Shown: in pieces, positions 35,125 through 43,712 of the stretch
Layout of the letters: each line of letters opens with the position of its first letter
Numbering within the stretch: position 1 is the stretch's first letter
Origin: Rhodococcus sp. 06-462-5
GTDB lineage: Bacteria > Actinomycetota > Actinomycetes > Mycobacteriales > Mycobacteriaceae
DNA: 64,000 nucleotides
Direction: 5' to 3'
Assembly: GCF_002258315.1 (NCBI RefSeq)
Contig: NZ_NOYD01000001.1
Span: forward strand, 62,001-126,000
Program-made: the position numbers and the translations under genes
Notes under the pieces: generated by a model
Database searches by the model: none
Told to the model about the DNA's origin: nothing
Seen by the model: only the letters and a program-made list of their open reading frames with translations

Positions 35125-35784
35125 CTAGACAGCATCCGGGTCCGAGCGCGACACCACGGTCAGCCGGAAGTCCCGCAGCGACAACGACAATGCGGCCAAC
35201 GCTGCAATCGCTACTCCACCGATTGGAAACACCAACCACGGATCGCCGATGGTGGGAGCGAAGGTCGACGGGACCTCGTCATCACCGAGATACGGTACAA
35301 ACACTGCGTCTGTTTCATACGTTTCGGCCACATAGGTGTCCGAAACTGAACTACCGATTGACGTCCAGCCGAAGTCAGCTGCAGGAGGCGAGTTGATCTC
35401 GATACTCAACGGATGCTCCCACGACCAATTCGACTCGGCTTCGGTTGGTTGCGGTGGCCAATGCGTCCAGGCGAGTGCACTGCCCGCTCCCAGCGCGACA
35501 CCGACGAGGATCAACAACACGAACAGGTGGACGCGGCTGCGCTGACGATCCTGGACTATGCGCAGACCCGAATCGGCGAGGAACGAGGCAGCCACGAGAC
35601 CGATTGCTACCCCTGCTGCGACGAGGTAGAGCGTCACCGGGAACCAACTCGGGCGGGCGTAGGTCACGCCCAGCTCCTGCGGATCGGCTACGGCCACATG
35701 CCAGACCACCGCTGCGGCAGCGCCTGTCGAGGCACCGACAGCGGCGAGCACCGCAACCAGCTTCTTCCCTGATGGCCTGTCCAC
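35125..35784 (-). CDS. Membrane protein of unknown function
   Basis: A 219-residue protein with about four helices: residues 8-28, 50-70, 86-106 and 185-205. A roughly 70-residue extracytoplasmic loop rich in Ser, Thr, Glu and Trp (THWPPQPTEAESNWSWEHP...) lies between helices three and four. It has no signature known to me. It is convergent with the small gene after mraY and divergent from the MarR gene 54 nt away, so the MarR operator at 35804 could also affect it. Confidence 0.6.
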   Translation of the reverse strand: MDRPSGKKLVAVLAAVGASTGAAAAVVWHVAVADPQELGVTYARPSWFPVTLYLVAAGVAIGLVAASFLADSGLRIVQDRQRSRVHLFVLLILVGVALGAGSALAWTHWPPQPTEAESNWSWEHPLSIEINSPPAADFGWTSIGSSVSDTYVAETYETDAVFVPYLGDDEVPSTFAPTIGDPWLVFPIGGVAIAALAALSLSLRDFRLTVVSRSDPDAV

Positions 35785-35803
35785 GGGCCGGACTCTACCC
35801 TTG

Positions 35804-35823
35804 ACCTGAAGTTCGGTTCAGGT
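35804..35823. promoter_or_regulatory. Inverted repeat over a -35 box, likely MarR operator
   Basis: ACCTGAA (35804-35810) and TTCAGGT (35817-35823) are perfect inverse complements separated by 6 nt. The left arm overlaps TTGACC (35801-35806), a good -35 hexamer, so a bound repressor would block the promoter of the MarR gene at 35839. Confidence 0.65.
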
Positions 35824-35838
35824 TTTAGGGTCTGCTTC

Positions 35839-36294
35839 ATGACAACTACAACCAGCAGACCGATGCAACCGCCCGAGCGTCAGCCGATCGGGTTCTGGAC
35901 CGCGCGAGCCGGGGAAGCCATTCGAGCACGAATCCGCGGCGCACTCCACGACATAGGCGTCACACAACCCGAATGGTGGCTCCTACATCAGATCTCGCTG
36001 CATCCCGCGGGAGCCGATCGCGCCGAGACGATCGAGAAGATCGGCCACAACGACACCCCGGAAGTGATCGTCGAGGCCATCGACTCCGCGCAGTCCAAAG
36101 GTTGGATCGTGGAAACGAATTCGCGTATGAAGTTCACCCCGGACGGTCGCGACACGTTCAGGCGCGCAGCCGATCTCCAGAACCTCCTGCAGGACGAGCG
36201 CATGACGGGCATCAGTGAGGCAGACTTCGTGACCACCATCGAAGTCCTGCAACGAACAATCAAGAACGTCGGAGGCAACGCCTGGCATTGGTGA
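35839..36294 (+). CDS. MarR-type winged-helix regulator
   Basis: A 151-residue regulator with a MarR-like fold: IRGALHDIGVTQPEWWLLHQISLHPAGADRAETIEKIGHNDTPEVIVEAIDSAQSKGWIVE covers the HTH and leads to the wing MKFTPDGRDTFRR. The HTH is somewhat divergent from classical MarR. The ATG at 35839 follows the operator at 35804-35823, so autoregulation is likely. The next gene overlaps its stop as GTGA and encodes a small membrane protein that may be its target. Confidence 0.75.
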   Translation: MTTTTSRPMQPPERQPIGFWTARAGEAIRARIRGALHDIGVTQPEWWLLHQISLHPAGADRAETIEKIGHNDTPEVIVEAIDSAQSKGWIVETNSRMKFTPDGRDTFRRAADLQNLLQDERMTGISEADFVTTIEVLQRTIKNVGGNAWHW

Positions 36295-36770
36295 CGATCA
36301 GGTGCGTCGGGCCAGCTCCGACCTCATGTGTGAGACTGTCGGCTGTGCGAGCACTCGTTGGAATCTCGACCATCTCGGTCGTCTGCTCCGCGTCGATCAC
36401 GTTGTACGCCGCCGCGCAACTGGCGACGATCGGAATCATCGAGACAGGGCCGCTTTTCGAGATCATGGTTGTCCTACCGGCGGTGGCCGCCATCGTCACG
36501 TCGCTTCTCGGTGCACTGGTCGGTCTCGGCGTCCTGGTTCGTTCTTCGACCCGAAGGCTCCCCTGTGTACTCATGGCCGTCGGCCACCTTGCAGCGAGCG
36601 TCGGCGTCGTCGCCGTCGTCCTATGGGCGACCCGGCCATCGGCGTCGGGTTGGGATCTGCTGTTTCTTCCAGCACCGGTTGTACTGGGACAACTTGTCGT
36701 ACTGGCGGGTCTCGGCGTGCTGATTCGCCTCCGGCAGCGCTCGAATTCAGTTCGCGGACAACAACCCTAG
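36291..36770 (+). CDS. Small membrane protein in a MarR operon
   Basis: A 159-residue protein with four hydrophobic helices (about residues 20-45, 55-80, 90-115, 125-150). No signature is recognised. The GTG at 36291 overlaps the MarR stop, which supports coupling, though a later GTG near residue 15 could also start it. It ends in a 4-nt overlap with the convergent small membrane gene. Confidence 0.55.
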   Translation: MTIRCVGPAPTSCVRLSAVRALVGISTISVVCSASITLYAAAQLATIGIIETGPLFEIMVVLPAVAAIVTSLLGALVGLGVLVRSSTRRLPCVLMAVGHLAASVGVVAVVLWATRPSASGWDLLFLPAPVVLGQLVVLAGLGVLIRLRQRSNSVRGQQP

Positions 36771-37015
36771 AATCGAGGTTTCCCTCGGGCCCTCGAAATC
36801 AGCACGCCTGCAAAGAAGCCGAGGACTGCGCCCAGAACAGGCAAACCGATGACGAGCGCGGCCGACTGCCCAGGCATACCCAGGAACTCCGAGTACTGCG
36901 AATCGTCGCCGACGAATGCGTAGTTCACTCGACGAGGTGCGCCGGTCCACAGGACGATACCGATCGACGCGATGAGCCCGAGTGAGAATCCGATCAGTGT
37001 GGAGACCTTACGCAT
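36767..37015 (-). CDS. Small two-helix membrane protein
   Basis: An 82-residue protein with helices at about 5-24 and 52-75, and a short Arg-rich end (SRARGKPRF). It overlaps the last 8 nt of the upstream HAD gene and so is likely co-transcribed with it. No family recognised. Confidence 0.5.
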   Translation of the reverse strand: MRKVSTLIGFSLGLIASIGIVLWTGAPRRVNYAFVGDDSQYSEFLGMPGQSAALVIGLPVLGAVLGFFAGVLISRARGKPRF

Positions 37016-37733
37016 TCGAGCGGGCCTCGCGGGCCGCTGCTGCGAATGCGGCCATGCTCGGAAATCTCATGCCGACACTGTATTCCTCGGACGGCTCCGG
37101 AGTTGCTCCCCATCCGCGGCGATCGTGCCGCCGATCGATCCACACCGAGGCGATGCCATGCCGTTTCGCCGGTACGTGATCGTGGAACAAGCTCTGCGCA
37201 ACATGGAGTAGTCGTGATCGTGGGACACCCAGCGTCTCGAGGACTCCGTCGAGCGCGTCGAAGTGATTGTCGGCCGGTTTGTAGGCCTTGACGTCCTCGG
37301 CGGTGACGATGGCATCGAACTGCACGCCGAGCCAGCGGTTGCTACCTGCGAAGCCCTCGCGATGCACATTGGACAGGATGACGAGCTTGTAGCTCTCGCG
37401 GAGGGACGACAACGCGTCTGCGGAGTCCTCGAATGCGGGCCAGTCCGAAACGGAGACCCCGAGCTTGTCCGCCCACTCGGCCGAGACAGGTAAGTCCAAC
37501 GCGCGGCCGGTATGCGTGAAGGCGTCGGCGAGTATCCGAGGGTACAGAGAAGAGGGCGAATCGCGCTGCGCCTGAGCCTCGTTGAGGCCGTACACCTCGA
37601 GAAGCTCGTCGTCGGACAACGGCGAACCGGCCTGCTGCGCCCAAGGTCTGAGCACCTCGAGGATGCCGGCTTCCCAATCGATCAGCGTTCCGTAGCAGTC
37701 GAAGCTCAGGACGTCGTAGTCGGCGAGATTCAT
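37008..37733 (-). CDS. Haloacid dehalogenase type II-like HAD hydrolase
   Basis: A 241-residue HAD protein. The nucleophile motif is LSFDCYGTLIDWE (Asp near residue 11), motif II is VILSNVHRE, Lys is in AYKPADNHF, and motif IV is LHVAQSLFHDHVPAKRHG. SFDCYGTLIDWE with FDAL and NRW-type residues fits the L-2-haloacid dehalogenase subgroup, though related proteins are phosphatases. ATG at 37733 is the natural start; the open frame continues upstream without a homologous N-terminus. Confidence 0.85.
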   Translation of the reverse strand: MNLADYDVLSFDCYGTLIDWEAGILEVLRPWAQQAGSPLSDDELLEVYGLNEAQAQRDSPSSLYPRILADAFTHTGRALDLPVSAEWADKLGVSVSDWPAFEDSADALSSLRESYKLVILSNVHREGFAGSNRWLGVQFDAIVTAEDVKAYKPADNHFDALDGVLETLGVPRSRLLHVAQSLFHDHVPAKRHGIASVWIDRRHDRRGWGATPEPSEEYSVGMRFPSMAAFAAAAREARSNA

Positions 37734-38035
37734 GCGGCCGGTCCTCCTTGCGAAAATTCGATGGCGACAGACTGTTCGTGCCGATACCGTCTGCAGGTCA
37801 TGAGCATCGTACTGTCCGTGACCTGCCCTCGCTTGTCCGGCTGTCGATGTGGACGCTGACCGACCGGGATGCAAATCTACTGCGCGACAGAGTCTATCGA
37901 GCTGGTCACCGTGGTCCAGTCCGAGAAGTGTCGGGCGAGTGAACTCTCCCGCAGCGATCGCACCGGACCGCCGCTGGGAAACGACCCGGGTAGAATTTCA
38001 CCGATCCAACTCGATCGACGACGAAGGGCAGCCCC
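37734..38035. other. 302-nt intergenic region
   Basis: Divergent spacer between the HAD and cupin genes. It holds an inverted pair GCAGGTCA (37793-37800) and TGACCTGC (37819-37826) with an 18-nt spacer, which may be a regulatory site. A 19-codon Cys-containing frame from 37800 exists but has little support. I see no other gene. Confidence 0.4.
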
Positions 38036-38413
38036 ATGAGTATCGACAGTACCGGCGGCCTCGAGCGCAATGTCGACGACGCCCTGAACAAGATCGACGA
38101 GCCCTGGCAGCCTCACCGACTCGTCAGCGTCAACGACTACGACGTCAAAGTCGTCAAGCTGCTCGGCGAATTCGTCTGGCACACACACCCCGACACCGAC
38201 GAGATGTTCTTCGTCCACAGCGGAGAACTCACCATCCAGCTTCGCGACCGTGACGTCGTTCTCGGCCCCGGAGACGTGTTCGTAGTCCCAGCGGGCGTCG
38301 AACACTGCCCCAAAGCCGACGAGGAAGTCTCCGCTCTACTGTTCGAGCGATCGGGCACCGTCAACACCGGGGATGCGGGCGGGGAGATGACTTCTCAGGT
38401 CCACGAGTTGTGA
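38036..38413 (+). CDS. Cupin domain protein
   Basis: A 125-residue single cupin. Motif 1 is EFVWHTHPDTDEMFFVHSGELT with metal ligands H-x-H and Glu, and motif 2 is LGPGDVFVVPAGVEHCPKA with the last His. A metal-dependent enzyme or small-molecule binding protein. ATG at 38036 follows GAAGGGCAG. The acetyltransferase overlaps its stop as GTGA, so the two are coupled. Substrate unknown. Confidence 0.85.
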   Translation: MSIDSTGGLERNVDDALNKIDEPWQPHRLVSVNDYDVKVVKLLGEFVWHTHPDTDEMFFVHSGELTIQLRDRDVVLGPGDVFVVPAGVEHCPKADEEVSALLFERSGTVNTGDAGGEMTSQVHEL

Positions 38414-38871
38414 CGCGACTACAGCTGCGCCCTGCCGTACCGTCCGACGCCGACTTCCTGTTCTCGATGGCTTCGGACCCCGACGTCGTTCGGTGGGTCG
38501 GAGGCGGAACGCCCTGGAGTAGAGACTATTTCGATGGGCGTTTCTCGCGCGCCCTGAACGCGGAGGACACCCGAACGCCGGATGTGCCGAGGTGGTTCAT
38601 CGGTGCCACGGAGGATCGACAGCCCGTCGGCTTGCTCAGTCTGATTCGGCGATCGGATCACATCGAGGTCGGATACTGGGTGCATCCCGCCCAATGGGGT
38701 CGTGGCTTCGCCGGCGAACTGATCGACCTTGCGCAGGATCACACGGATGGTCTCCCGATGGCCGCGCAGGTGTATCGGGCAAACAGTGCCTCGCGTCGGG
38801 TGCTCGAGCGTGCCGGGTACACCCTCGTCGACGACGGTGATCTCATGATCTTTCGCTCCCCTCCGGAGTAG
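38410..38871 (+). CDS. GNAT family N-acetyltransferase (RimJ/RimL-like)
   Basis: A 153-residue acetyltransferase of the RimJ/RimL group: LQLRPAVPSDADFLFSMASDPDVVRWVGGG at the start, VGYWVHPAQWGRGFAGELIDLA as acetyl-CoA loop, and ANSASRRVLERAGYTLVDDG at the end. The GTG at 38410 overlaps the cupin stop. It is convergent with the aldo/keto reductase. The acceptor is not known. Confidence 0.82.
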   Translation: MTRLQLRPAVPSDADFLFSMASDPDVVRWVGGGTPWSRDYFDGRFSRALNAEDTRTPDVPRWFIGATEDRQPVGLLSLIRRSDHIEVGYWVHPAQWGRGFAGELIDLAQDHTDGLPMAAQVYRANSASRRVLERAGYTLVDDGDLMIFRSPPE

Positions 38872-38883
38872 CCATTTCTCGGT

Positions 38884-39957
38884 TCACCAGGTCCTGATGG
38901 GACGGGGTCGAACCGTGGTGCGGCCGGTGGTGACGCCGCGCACCATGGGTCGCTTCAGGAACTCGTGCGGGAACCCGAGGTCGATATCGCTGGCTGCGTG
39001 CAGTGTGTCGAGGTGGGATTCGTCGAAGGTGACATCGAGGGCAGAGATGTTCTGCTGCAACTGTTCCTGAGTCCGCGCGCCGATCAACGAGCTGACGACG
39101 GACGGATGCCGAAGCGTCCACGCCAGAGCCACCTGAGCAGGAGTCACGCCGAGTTGGCGCGCGACTTCGACGACGGCGTCCGCGATTGCGAGCCCCCGCG
39201 TGGTCAGCGTTCCGTTCGCCTTCGCATGATCGCGTCGAGTTCCGGCCGGTGCGTCGGAGCCCGGAGTCACCAGGTCCGCGGCGGTGTACTTTCCGGTCAG
39301 CACTCCTCCGCCGAGCGGTGCCCAGGGAATCACGCCGATCCCGAGATCTGCTGCCATGGGCAGTAATTCGCGTTCGGTGGTTCGTTCGATCAGGCTGTAT
39401 TCCACCTGAAGCGCCGAGAACGACGGCCGGCCCCGGACGTCGGCGATGGTCTGCATGCGCGCGACCTCCCATGCCGGTGTATCCGAAATACCCAGATAGA
39501 GAACCTTTCCCGAGTGGACCAGCTCGCCGAGTGATGCGATTACCTCCTCGCTCGGCGTCATACCGTCCCACGCGTGCAGGTACAGCAGATCGATGTAGTC
39601 CGTCCCGAGGTTCTTCAGGCTGGCTTCGACGGACCCCCGAAGACTCTTCCTGCCACCCCCACCGGCATTCGGATCCAACGGATCACGCGTCGCCGCATAC
39701 TTGGTAGCTACCACGACCGAGTCACGTCGCCCACGGAGAAACTCGCCGAGATATCGTTCCGATTGGCCGTCGGTGTAGATGTTGGCGGTATCGACCATGT
39801 TGCCCCCGGCATCGAGATACGCGTCGAAGATGCGCTTCGAGTCCTTCTTGTCGGCACCCCACCCCCACGCGTCGCCGAATGTCATGGTGCCCAGCGACAA
39901 TGGTGATATCCGCAGTCCCGAGCGCCCGAGCAATCGATAGTCGTCCATGCGCGTCAT
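38884..39957 (-). CDS. Aldo/keto reductase
   Basis: A 357-residue NADPH-dependent reductase. The catalytic set is Asp/Tyr in MVDTANIYTDGQSERYLGE, Lys in VVATKYA, and His in LLYLHAWDGMTP. The N-terminus LGRSGLRISPLSLGTMTFG is the YajO/Tas-like subgroup opening, and the cofactor end IPWAPLGGGVLTGKY and LIGARTQEQLQQN is present. Start ATG at 39957 or ATG at 39948. It is divergent from the XRE regulator 129 nt away, which may control it. Substrate unknown. Confidence 0.88.
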   Translation of the reverse strand: MTRMDDYRLLGRSGLRISPLSLGTMTFGDAWGWGADKKDSKRIFDAYLDAGGNMVDTANIYTDGQSERYLGEFLRGRRDSVVVATKYAATRDPLDPNAGGGGRKSLRGSVEASLKNLGTDYIDLLYLHAWDGMTPSEEVIASLGELVHSGKVLYLGISDTPAWEVARMQTIADVRGRPSFSALQVEYSLIERTTERELLPMAADLGIGVIPWAPLGGGVLTGKYTAADLVTPGSDAPAGTRRDHAKANGTLTTRGLAIADAVVEVARQLGVTPAQVALAWTLRHPSVVSSLIGARTQEQLQQNISALDVTFDESHLDTLHAASDIDLGFPHEFLKRPMVRGVTTGRTTVRPRPIRTW

Positions 39958-40086
39958 GTCCTGTCCCTCTCCTCGATTCGTCTGCCTCGATCACAGTCAC
40001 AGATGCGTCGAGCAGCGGGAAGGATGTGTTCTTCCTGGGACGCGCGATACCAGGCCGATCGCGCTGAACTGCCCTACCCTGGACGA

Positions 40087-40956
40087 GTGCATACGACGCC
40101 ACCGCACCGAGGTCGGCACGAGCTGGCCGCATTTCTGCGTGCCCGACGCGAGGCGCTCGGGCCGACGGACGTCGGCCTACCACCTCGGATAGGAGCGTCA
40201 CGAACGCCCGGTTTGAGACGTGAGGAGGTCGCAACGCTGGCCGGTGTGAGCGTCGACTATCTGGTACGGCTCGAGCAGGCACGTGATGTTCGGCCATCCG
40301 CCCAGGTGGTGCAGTCACTGTCGAATGCACTGAAGCTGTCGGCCGATCAGACCGGCTACCTGTTCACGCTCGCCGGTCATCGCGCACCCGAGCGACCCGC
40401 CACCCAGCAGGTGCCCGACGGCATCGGAGCGTTGATCGACGATATCGGTCCGTTGCCGGCGATGGTGCTCAACCATCGACTCGACATCCTCGCCGCGAAC
40501 GAGATGATGGCCGCGTTACTTCTCGACATCGACGAACGTCCGGTGCCGGAGCGCAATGTGCTACGAATGTGTTTTCTGGACAACCGGTTCGACGGATTCT
40601 ACGAAGCGCGCGACGATGTCGTCCGTGGTGCCGTCGCCGACCTACGTGCCGCCTGGGTGAACCATTCACACGACGCCGAACTCGCAGCCTTGATCGACGA
40701 ACTCGAACGAGGCAGCGCAGAATTCTCCCGCTACTGGCAGTCCCGGGAAGTGTCGGTACGCAGCCGGGGAGACAAACCCATGAACCATCCGCGCGTCGGA
40801 CCGGTGACCGTGACGTTCGACGTCCTCACGCCACTCGGCGACCCGGACCTACGGTTGATCGTCTACCGGCCTGCCGATGCGCAATCTCGTTCTGCGCTCG
40901 ACGAACTCGGCCGGCTACGTTCTCATCGCAGGCAGCGGCATCTGCGCACGATCTGA
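40087..40956 (+). CDS. XRE family regulator with MmyB-like ligand domain
   Basis: A 289-residue protein. N-terminal HTH: LAAFLRARREALGPTDVG then RTPGLRREEVATLAGVSVDYLVRLEQARDVRPS, the hallmark of the MmyB/XRE subgroup. The C-terminal MmyB-like domain (about 105-275) has PAMVLNHRLDILAANEMMAALL and VGPVTVTFDVLTPLGDPDLRLIVYRPA. GTG at 40087 gives the family N-terminus. The aldo/keto reductase is divergent and is the likely target, as such regulators commonly flank oxidoreductases. Confidence 0.87.
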   Translation: MHTTPPHRGRHELAAFLRARREALGPTDVGLPPRIGASRTPGLRREEVATLAGVSVDYLVRLEQARDVRPSAQVVQSLSNALKLSADQTGYLFTLAGHRAPERPATQQVPDGIGALIDDIGPLPAMVLNHRLDILAANEMMAALLLDIDERPVPERNVLRMCFLDNRFDGFYEARDDVVRGAVADLRAAWVNHSHDAELAALIDELERGSAEFSRYWQSREVSVRSRGDKPMNHPRVGPVTVTFDVLTPLGDPDLRLIVYRPADAQSRSALDELGRLRSHRRQRHLRTI

Positions 40957-41044
40957 ATCCGACCTTTCGCGGCACGGAAAGTCGAGACTCCATCGGTGCA
41001 GTGCTCCTATCGTTTCGAGCAGAACAAAGGAAGGTCACCGGCAC

Positions 41045-41914
41045 ATGCTCGAACGATGGAACGCAGCACTCGACTACATCGAGAACAATCTCGACCGTGA
41101 GATCGACCCGGACGAACTCACTCGGATCACCCTTACATCGGAATATCACTTTCGGCGCGTGTTCTCGGCACTGGCTGGACTACCACTGTCGCATTACATC
41201 CGACAACGCCGAATGACACTGGCAGCAGCGGACATTCTCGACGGACAGGGTGTACTCGACGTCGCGACCAAATACGGGTACAGCGCAGACGCATTCACCC
41301 GCGCCTTCCGAGACCTGCATGGCATCACACCATCTCGAGCACGCCGACCCGGAGCCATCCTTCGTTCCAGACAAGCCGTGACATTTCACCTGACCATCGA
41401 AGGACGAAGCACCATGCGATACCGCATCACCGACCTGCCCGCATTCCACATCGTCGGCAAAACCACCCGAATCCCACTCCGGTTTCACGGCGAGAACACC
41501 GCCATGACCGAATTCCACCGAAGCCTCGCCCCCGGAACCGGCGAAAAATTACGCGAACTCGCCGACCTGCCCGAACTCCCCGACATCCTCTTCGTCAGCG
41601 ACGGCTTCGAACCCGAACGCGAGGACGGCAGTCTCTTCGACTACTACTTCGCAGCTGCAAGCACATTGGCTGGAACATCCGACTGGGACACCCTTGCCGT
41701 GCCCGCATCGACCTGGGCGGTGTTCGAGACGAGCAGCGACACCGCACTCGCCCCCGCACTCCAACAACTCTGGGCCGACGCCTTCAGCGAATGGTTCCCC
41801 TCCAACCCCTACGAAGTAATCCCGGGACCGGAAATCCTGACCGTCACCGAAGCCTCGCCCGACTGGTCCTCGGGATCGGGAGAACTCTGGATTCCAATCC
41901 AACGAACTCGATAG
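41045..41914 (+). CDS. AraC regulator fused to a GyrI-like effector domain
   Basis: A 289-residue protein. The AraC double HTH is at the N-terminus (about 5-105): ALDYIENNLDREIDPDELTRITLTSEYHFRRVFSALAG and VLDVATKYGYSADAFTRAFRDLHG. A Rob/SoxS-like GyrI small-molecule domain (about 125-285) follows, starting YRITDLPAFHIVGKTTRI and ending GELWIPIQ. The layout is that of drug-sensing activators such as Rob and BmrR-like GyrI proteins. ATG at 41045. Repeat R2 lies 49 nt after its stop. Confidence 0.88.
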   Translation: MLERWNAALDYIENNLDREIDPDELTRITLTSEYHFRRVFSALAGLPLSHYIRQRRMTLAAADILDGQGVLDVATKYGYSADAFTRAFRDLHGITPSRARRPGAILRSRQAVTFHLTIEGRSTMRYRITDLPAFHIVGKTTRIPLRFHGENTAMTEFHRSLAPGTGEKLRELADLPELPDILFVSDGFEPEREDGSLFDYYFAAASTLAGTSDWDTLAVPASTWAVFETSSDTALAPALQQLWADAFSEWFPSNPYEVIPGPEILTVTEASPDWSSGSGELWIPIQRTR

Positions 41915-41963
41915 CCGTCCCCTACTCCTCCCCCCGCCTCCGCCGCGGCCGCGGCCGTCCATG

Positions 41964-42019
41964 GCCACTCAATGTGACATTTGGTGGCCTTTTCGGGGGT
42001 CAATGTCACATCGAGTGGA
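41964..42019 (+). repeat. 56-bp intergenic palindromic element, copy R2
   Basis: Left arm GCCACTCAATGTGACATTTG, 16-nt centre GTGGCCTTTTCGGGGG, right arm TCAATGTCACATCGAGTGGA. It lies between the AraC/GyrI gene and a membrane protein on the same strand. Confidence 0.92.
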
Positions 42020-42083
42020 CTGTCGGAGGGTACCCAGCGCACGGCCGATCGGTCTCGGCCGCCGTGCTCGGTAGTCTGACGGC

Positions 42084-42578
42084 ATGTTGGCCGGCCGACG
42101 CGAGGGGTTACGTCGGCGATATCTGTCGCTGGGGCTCGGCGAGCTGGCCGCAGCCGTTGTCTTCCTGACGCTTGCCCTCACCATGGCGATACCGCGGCTC
42201 GACGACCGACAAGACCGTCTCGCGTTGTGGTCCGCCCTTGTTCCGTTGCTCGTCGTGCTCGTACAAGCGGGTATCTACTGGCTGCTAGCGCGTTCCTGGG
42301 TCGAACAACACCCGATGCCCGCCTTCCTCCGCGGGGTGTACCGGGTATCTCGAATCCTCGACGTCGCGTTGCTGGCTGCCGGGTTGGTGGGCATCATCGT
42401 GTGGCTTCCCGTCGGGATCGCTGCTGCTCTCGCGGTCGTCGCCGTGTGGCTCTTCGGACTTATAGAGTTCGTCAACTACTTCGTCGTCAGACTGTCCTAT
42501 CCCGCACGCCATTGGCTGTCGACTGTTCGTCAGCTGCGCACACCTCGATTGGTTCGCGACATGAACACTGTTGCCTGA
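42084..42578 (+). CDS. Membrane protein of unknown function
   Basis: A 164-residue protein with four helices (about 15-37, 45-67, 90-115, 118-140) and basic ends (MLAGRREGLRRR, QLRTPRLVRD). No signature seen. ATG at 42084. Flanked by repeats R2 and R3, 64 nt before and 23 nt after, so it sits as a single-gene unit between two copies of the element. Confidence 0.65.
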   Translation: MLAGRREGLRRRYLSLGLGELAAAVVFLTLALTMAIPRLDDRQDRLALWSALVPLLVVLVQAGIYWLLARSWVEQHPMPAFLRGVYRVSRILDVALLAAGLVGIIVWLPVGIAAALAVVAVWLFGLIEFVNYFVVRLSYPARHWLSTVRQLRTPRLVRDMNTVA

Positions 42579-42601
42579 CTCCACCGACGGCGTACCCGGT
42601 A

Positions 42602-42657
42602 GGCACTCGATGTGACATTCAGTGGACTTTTCGGCAGTCAATGTCACATCGAGTGGA
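42602..42657 (+). repeat. 56-bp intergenic palindromic element, copy R3
   Basis: Left arm GGCACTCGATGTGACATTCA, centre GTGGACTTTTCGGCAG, right arm TCAATGTCACATCGAGTGGA. It lies between two convergent genes (membrane protein and MarR). Confidence 0.92.
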
Positions 42658-42680
42658 CTTCGGTTGACCGAGCCGAGAGC

Positions 42681-43124
42681 TCAGGACGATCGACGAGACA
42701 GGATTTCCGTGATGTCGGCCAAAGCAGGGATTGCCGCAGAGAGTGCTCGACGGCTGTCCACGGTCAGCTCGTCGAGGGCGTCGGAAAGGACCTGCGAGCT
42801 GACTGCGTCGTATTCGGCGAGGAGGCGGAGGGCCTTGGTCGACGCCGTCAGGGTCGCTCCCCGGAGGTCGTTCGACGAGATCGATCGTTCGACGAGACCC
42901 GCGTCGACCATTGCCTTGATCAGGTTGCTGACGGTGGAGCGAGCAAGGTTCAGATGTGCGGCGAGGACGCCGGGGCTCATCGACGGCTTGTCGGCGAGGG
43001 CCCTCATCACTTCGACGTGCGAGTCGGGGAGATCAGGCAAATCCGCGGCCTCGCGGGTCGCGCGGAGCAGCGAGCGTCGCAGCGGCCCCAGTTGTCGCCC
43101 GAGTTCGATTGCGGAGGAGTGCAT
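42681..43124 (-). CDS. MarR family regulator, probable repressor of phenolic acid decarboxylase
   Basis: A 147-residue MarR protein. HTH and wing: SPGVLAAHLNLARSTVSNLIKAMVDAGLVERSISSNDLRGATLTASTKA (about 50-98). The flanking dimerisation helices are normal. ATG at 43124 is divergent from padC across 59 nt that holds two palindromes. In other bacteria phenolic acid decarboxylase is controlled by a PadR-type regulator; here a MarR protein seems to take that place. Confidence 0.85.
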   Translation of the reverse strand: MHSSAIELGRQLGPLRRSLLRATREAADLPDLPDSHVEVMRALADKPSMSPGVLAAHLNLARSTVSNLIKAMVDAGLVERSISSNDLRGATLTASTKALRLLAEYDAVSSQVLSDALDELTVDSRRALSAAIPALADITEILSRRSS

Positions 43125-43147
43125 CGTTCGATGATCTCACATGTAGT

Positions 43148-43176
43148 TTTGCCGCAAACATAGTTTTGTGACAAAA
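43148..43176. promoter_or_regulatory. Tandem palindromes between marR and padC
   Basis: Two sites: TTTGC-C-GCAAA (43148-43158) and TTTTGT-G-ACAAAA (43164-43176), both perfect, with centres 17 nt apart. They share a TAGTTTTG/CAAAA theme and lie 8-36 nt before the padC start codon, where the MarR protein would block transcription. Binding is inferred. Confidence 0.65.
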
Positions 43177-43183
43177 TGGACCT

Positions 43184-43711
43184 ATGAATACAGAGACCTC
43201 GGTTCAGAATCCGGTCCCGAATCAGGACCTCAGCGGCATCGTCGGGCACCGCTTCATCTACACGTACGCGAACAAATGGCAGTACGAGATGTACGTCAAG
43301 AACGCCACGACGATCGACTACCGCATCCACACCGGCATGGTCGGTGGTCGGTGGGTCAAGGACCAAGAAGTCGATCTGGTCCAACTCGATGACGACGTCT
43401 ACAAGATCTCATGGAACGAGCCCACCGGGACATCCGTCGTCGTCAACGTCATTCCCGGCAAGCGGCGTCTGCACGGCACGATCTTCTTCCCGCAATGGAT
43501 CGAACTCGACGGAACCAAAACCGTTCTGTATCAGAATGATCACCTCGACCGGATGCGCGCCTACCGCGACGCGGGCCCGACCTACCCCATCTACGTGGTG
43601 CCCGAATTCGCCACCATCACCCTGTTCGAGAACGTCGGCGTGGACGACGAGACCATCGTGTCCGTGGCACCCGCGGATCTACCCGCCGGATTCGCCGACC
43701 GGACCAACTGA
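43184..43711 (+). CDS. padC: Phenolic acid decarboxylase
   Basis: A 175-residue PadC-family enzyme that removes CO2 from ferulate, p-coumarate or caffeate to give vinyl phenols; no cofactor. Conserved features: [57 protein letters not shown] and IFFPQWI, with Tyr/Arg/Glu active residues in the YxY and RxHxG segments. It is preceded by tandem MarR-type palindromes and followed after 1 nt by a DUF3237 gene. Probably induced by phenolic acids from plants. Confidence 0.93.
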   Translation: MNTETSVQNPVPNQDLSGIVGHRFIYTYANKWQYEMYVKNATTIDYRIHTGMVGGRWVKDQEVDLVQLDDDVYKISWNEPTGTSVVVNVIPGKRRLHGTIFFPQWIELDGTKTVLYQNDHLDRMRAYRDAGPTYPIYVVPEFATITLFENVGVDDETIVSVAPADLPAGFADRTN

Positions 43712-43712
43712 C

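Noticed and set aside
37800-37859. A 19-codon frame with three Cys codons as a regulatory leader peptide
   Set aside because: It is not followed by a sulfur gene, the cupin start is 177 nt away, and there is no ribosome-binding site.
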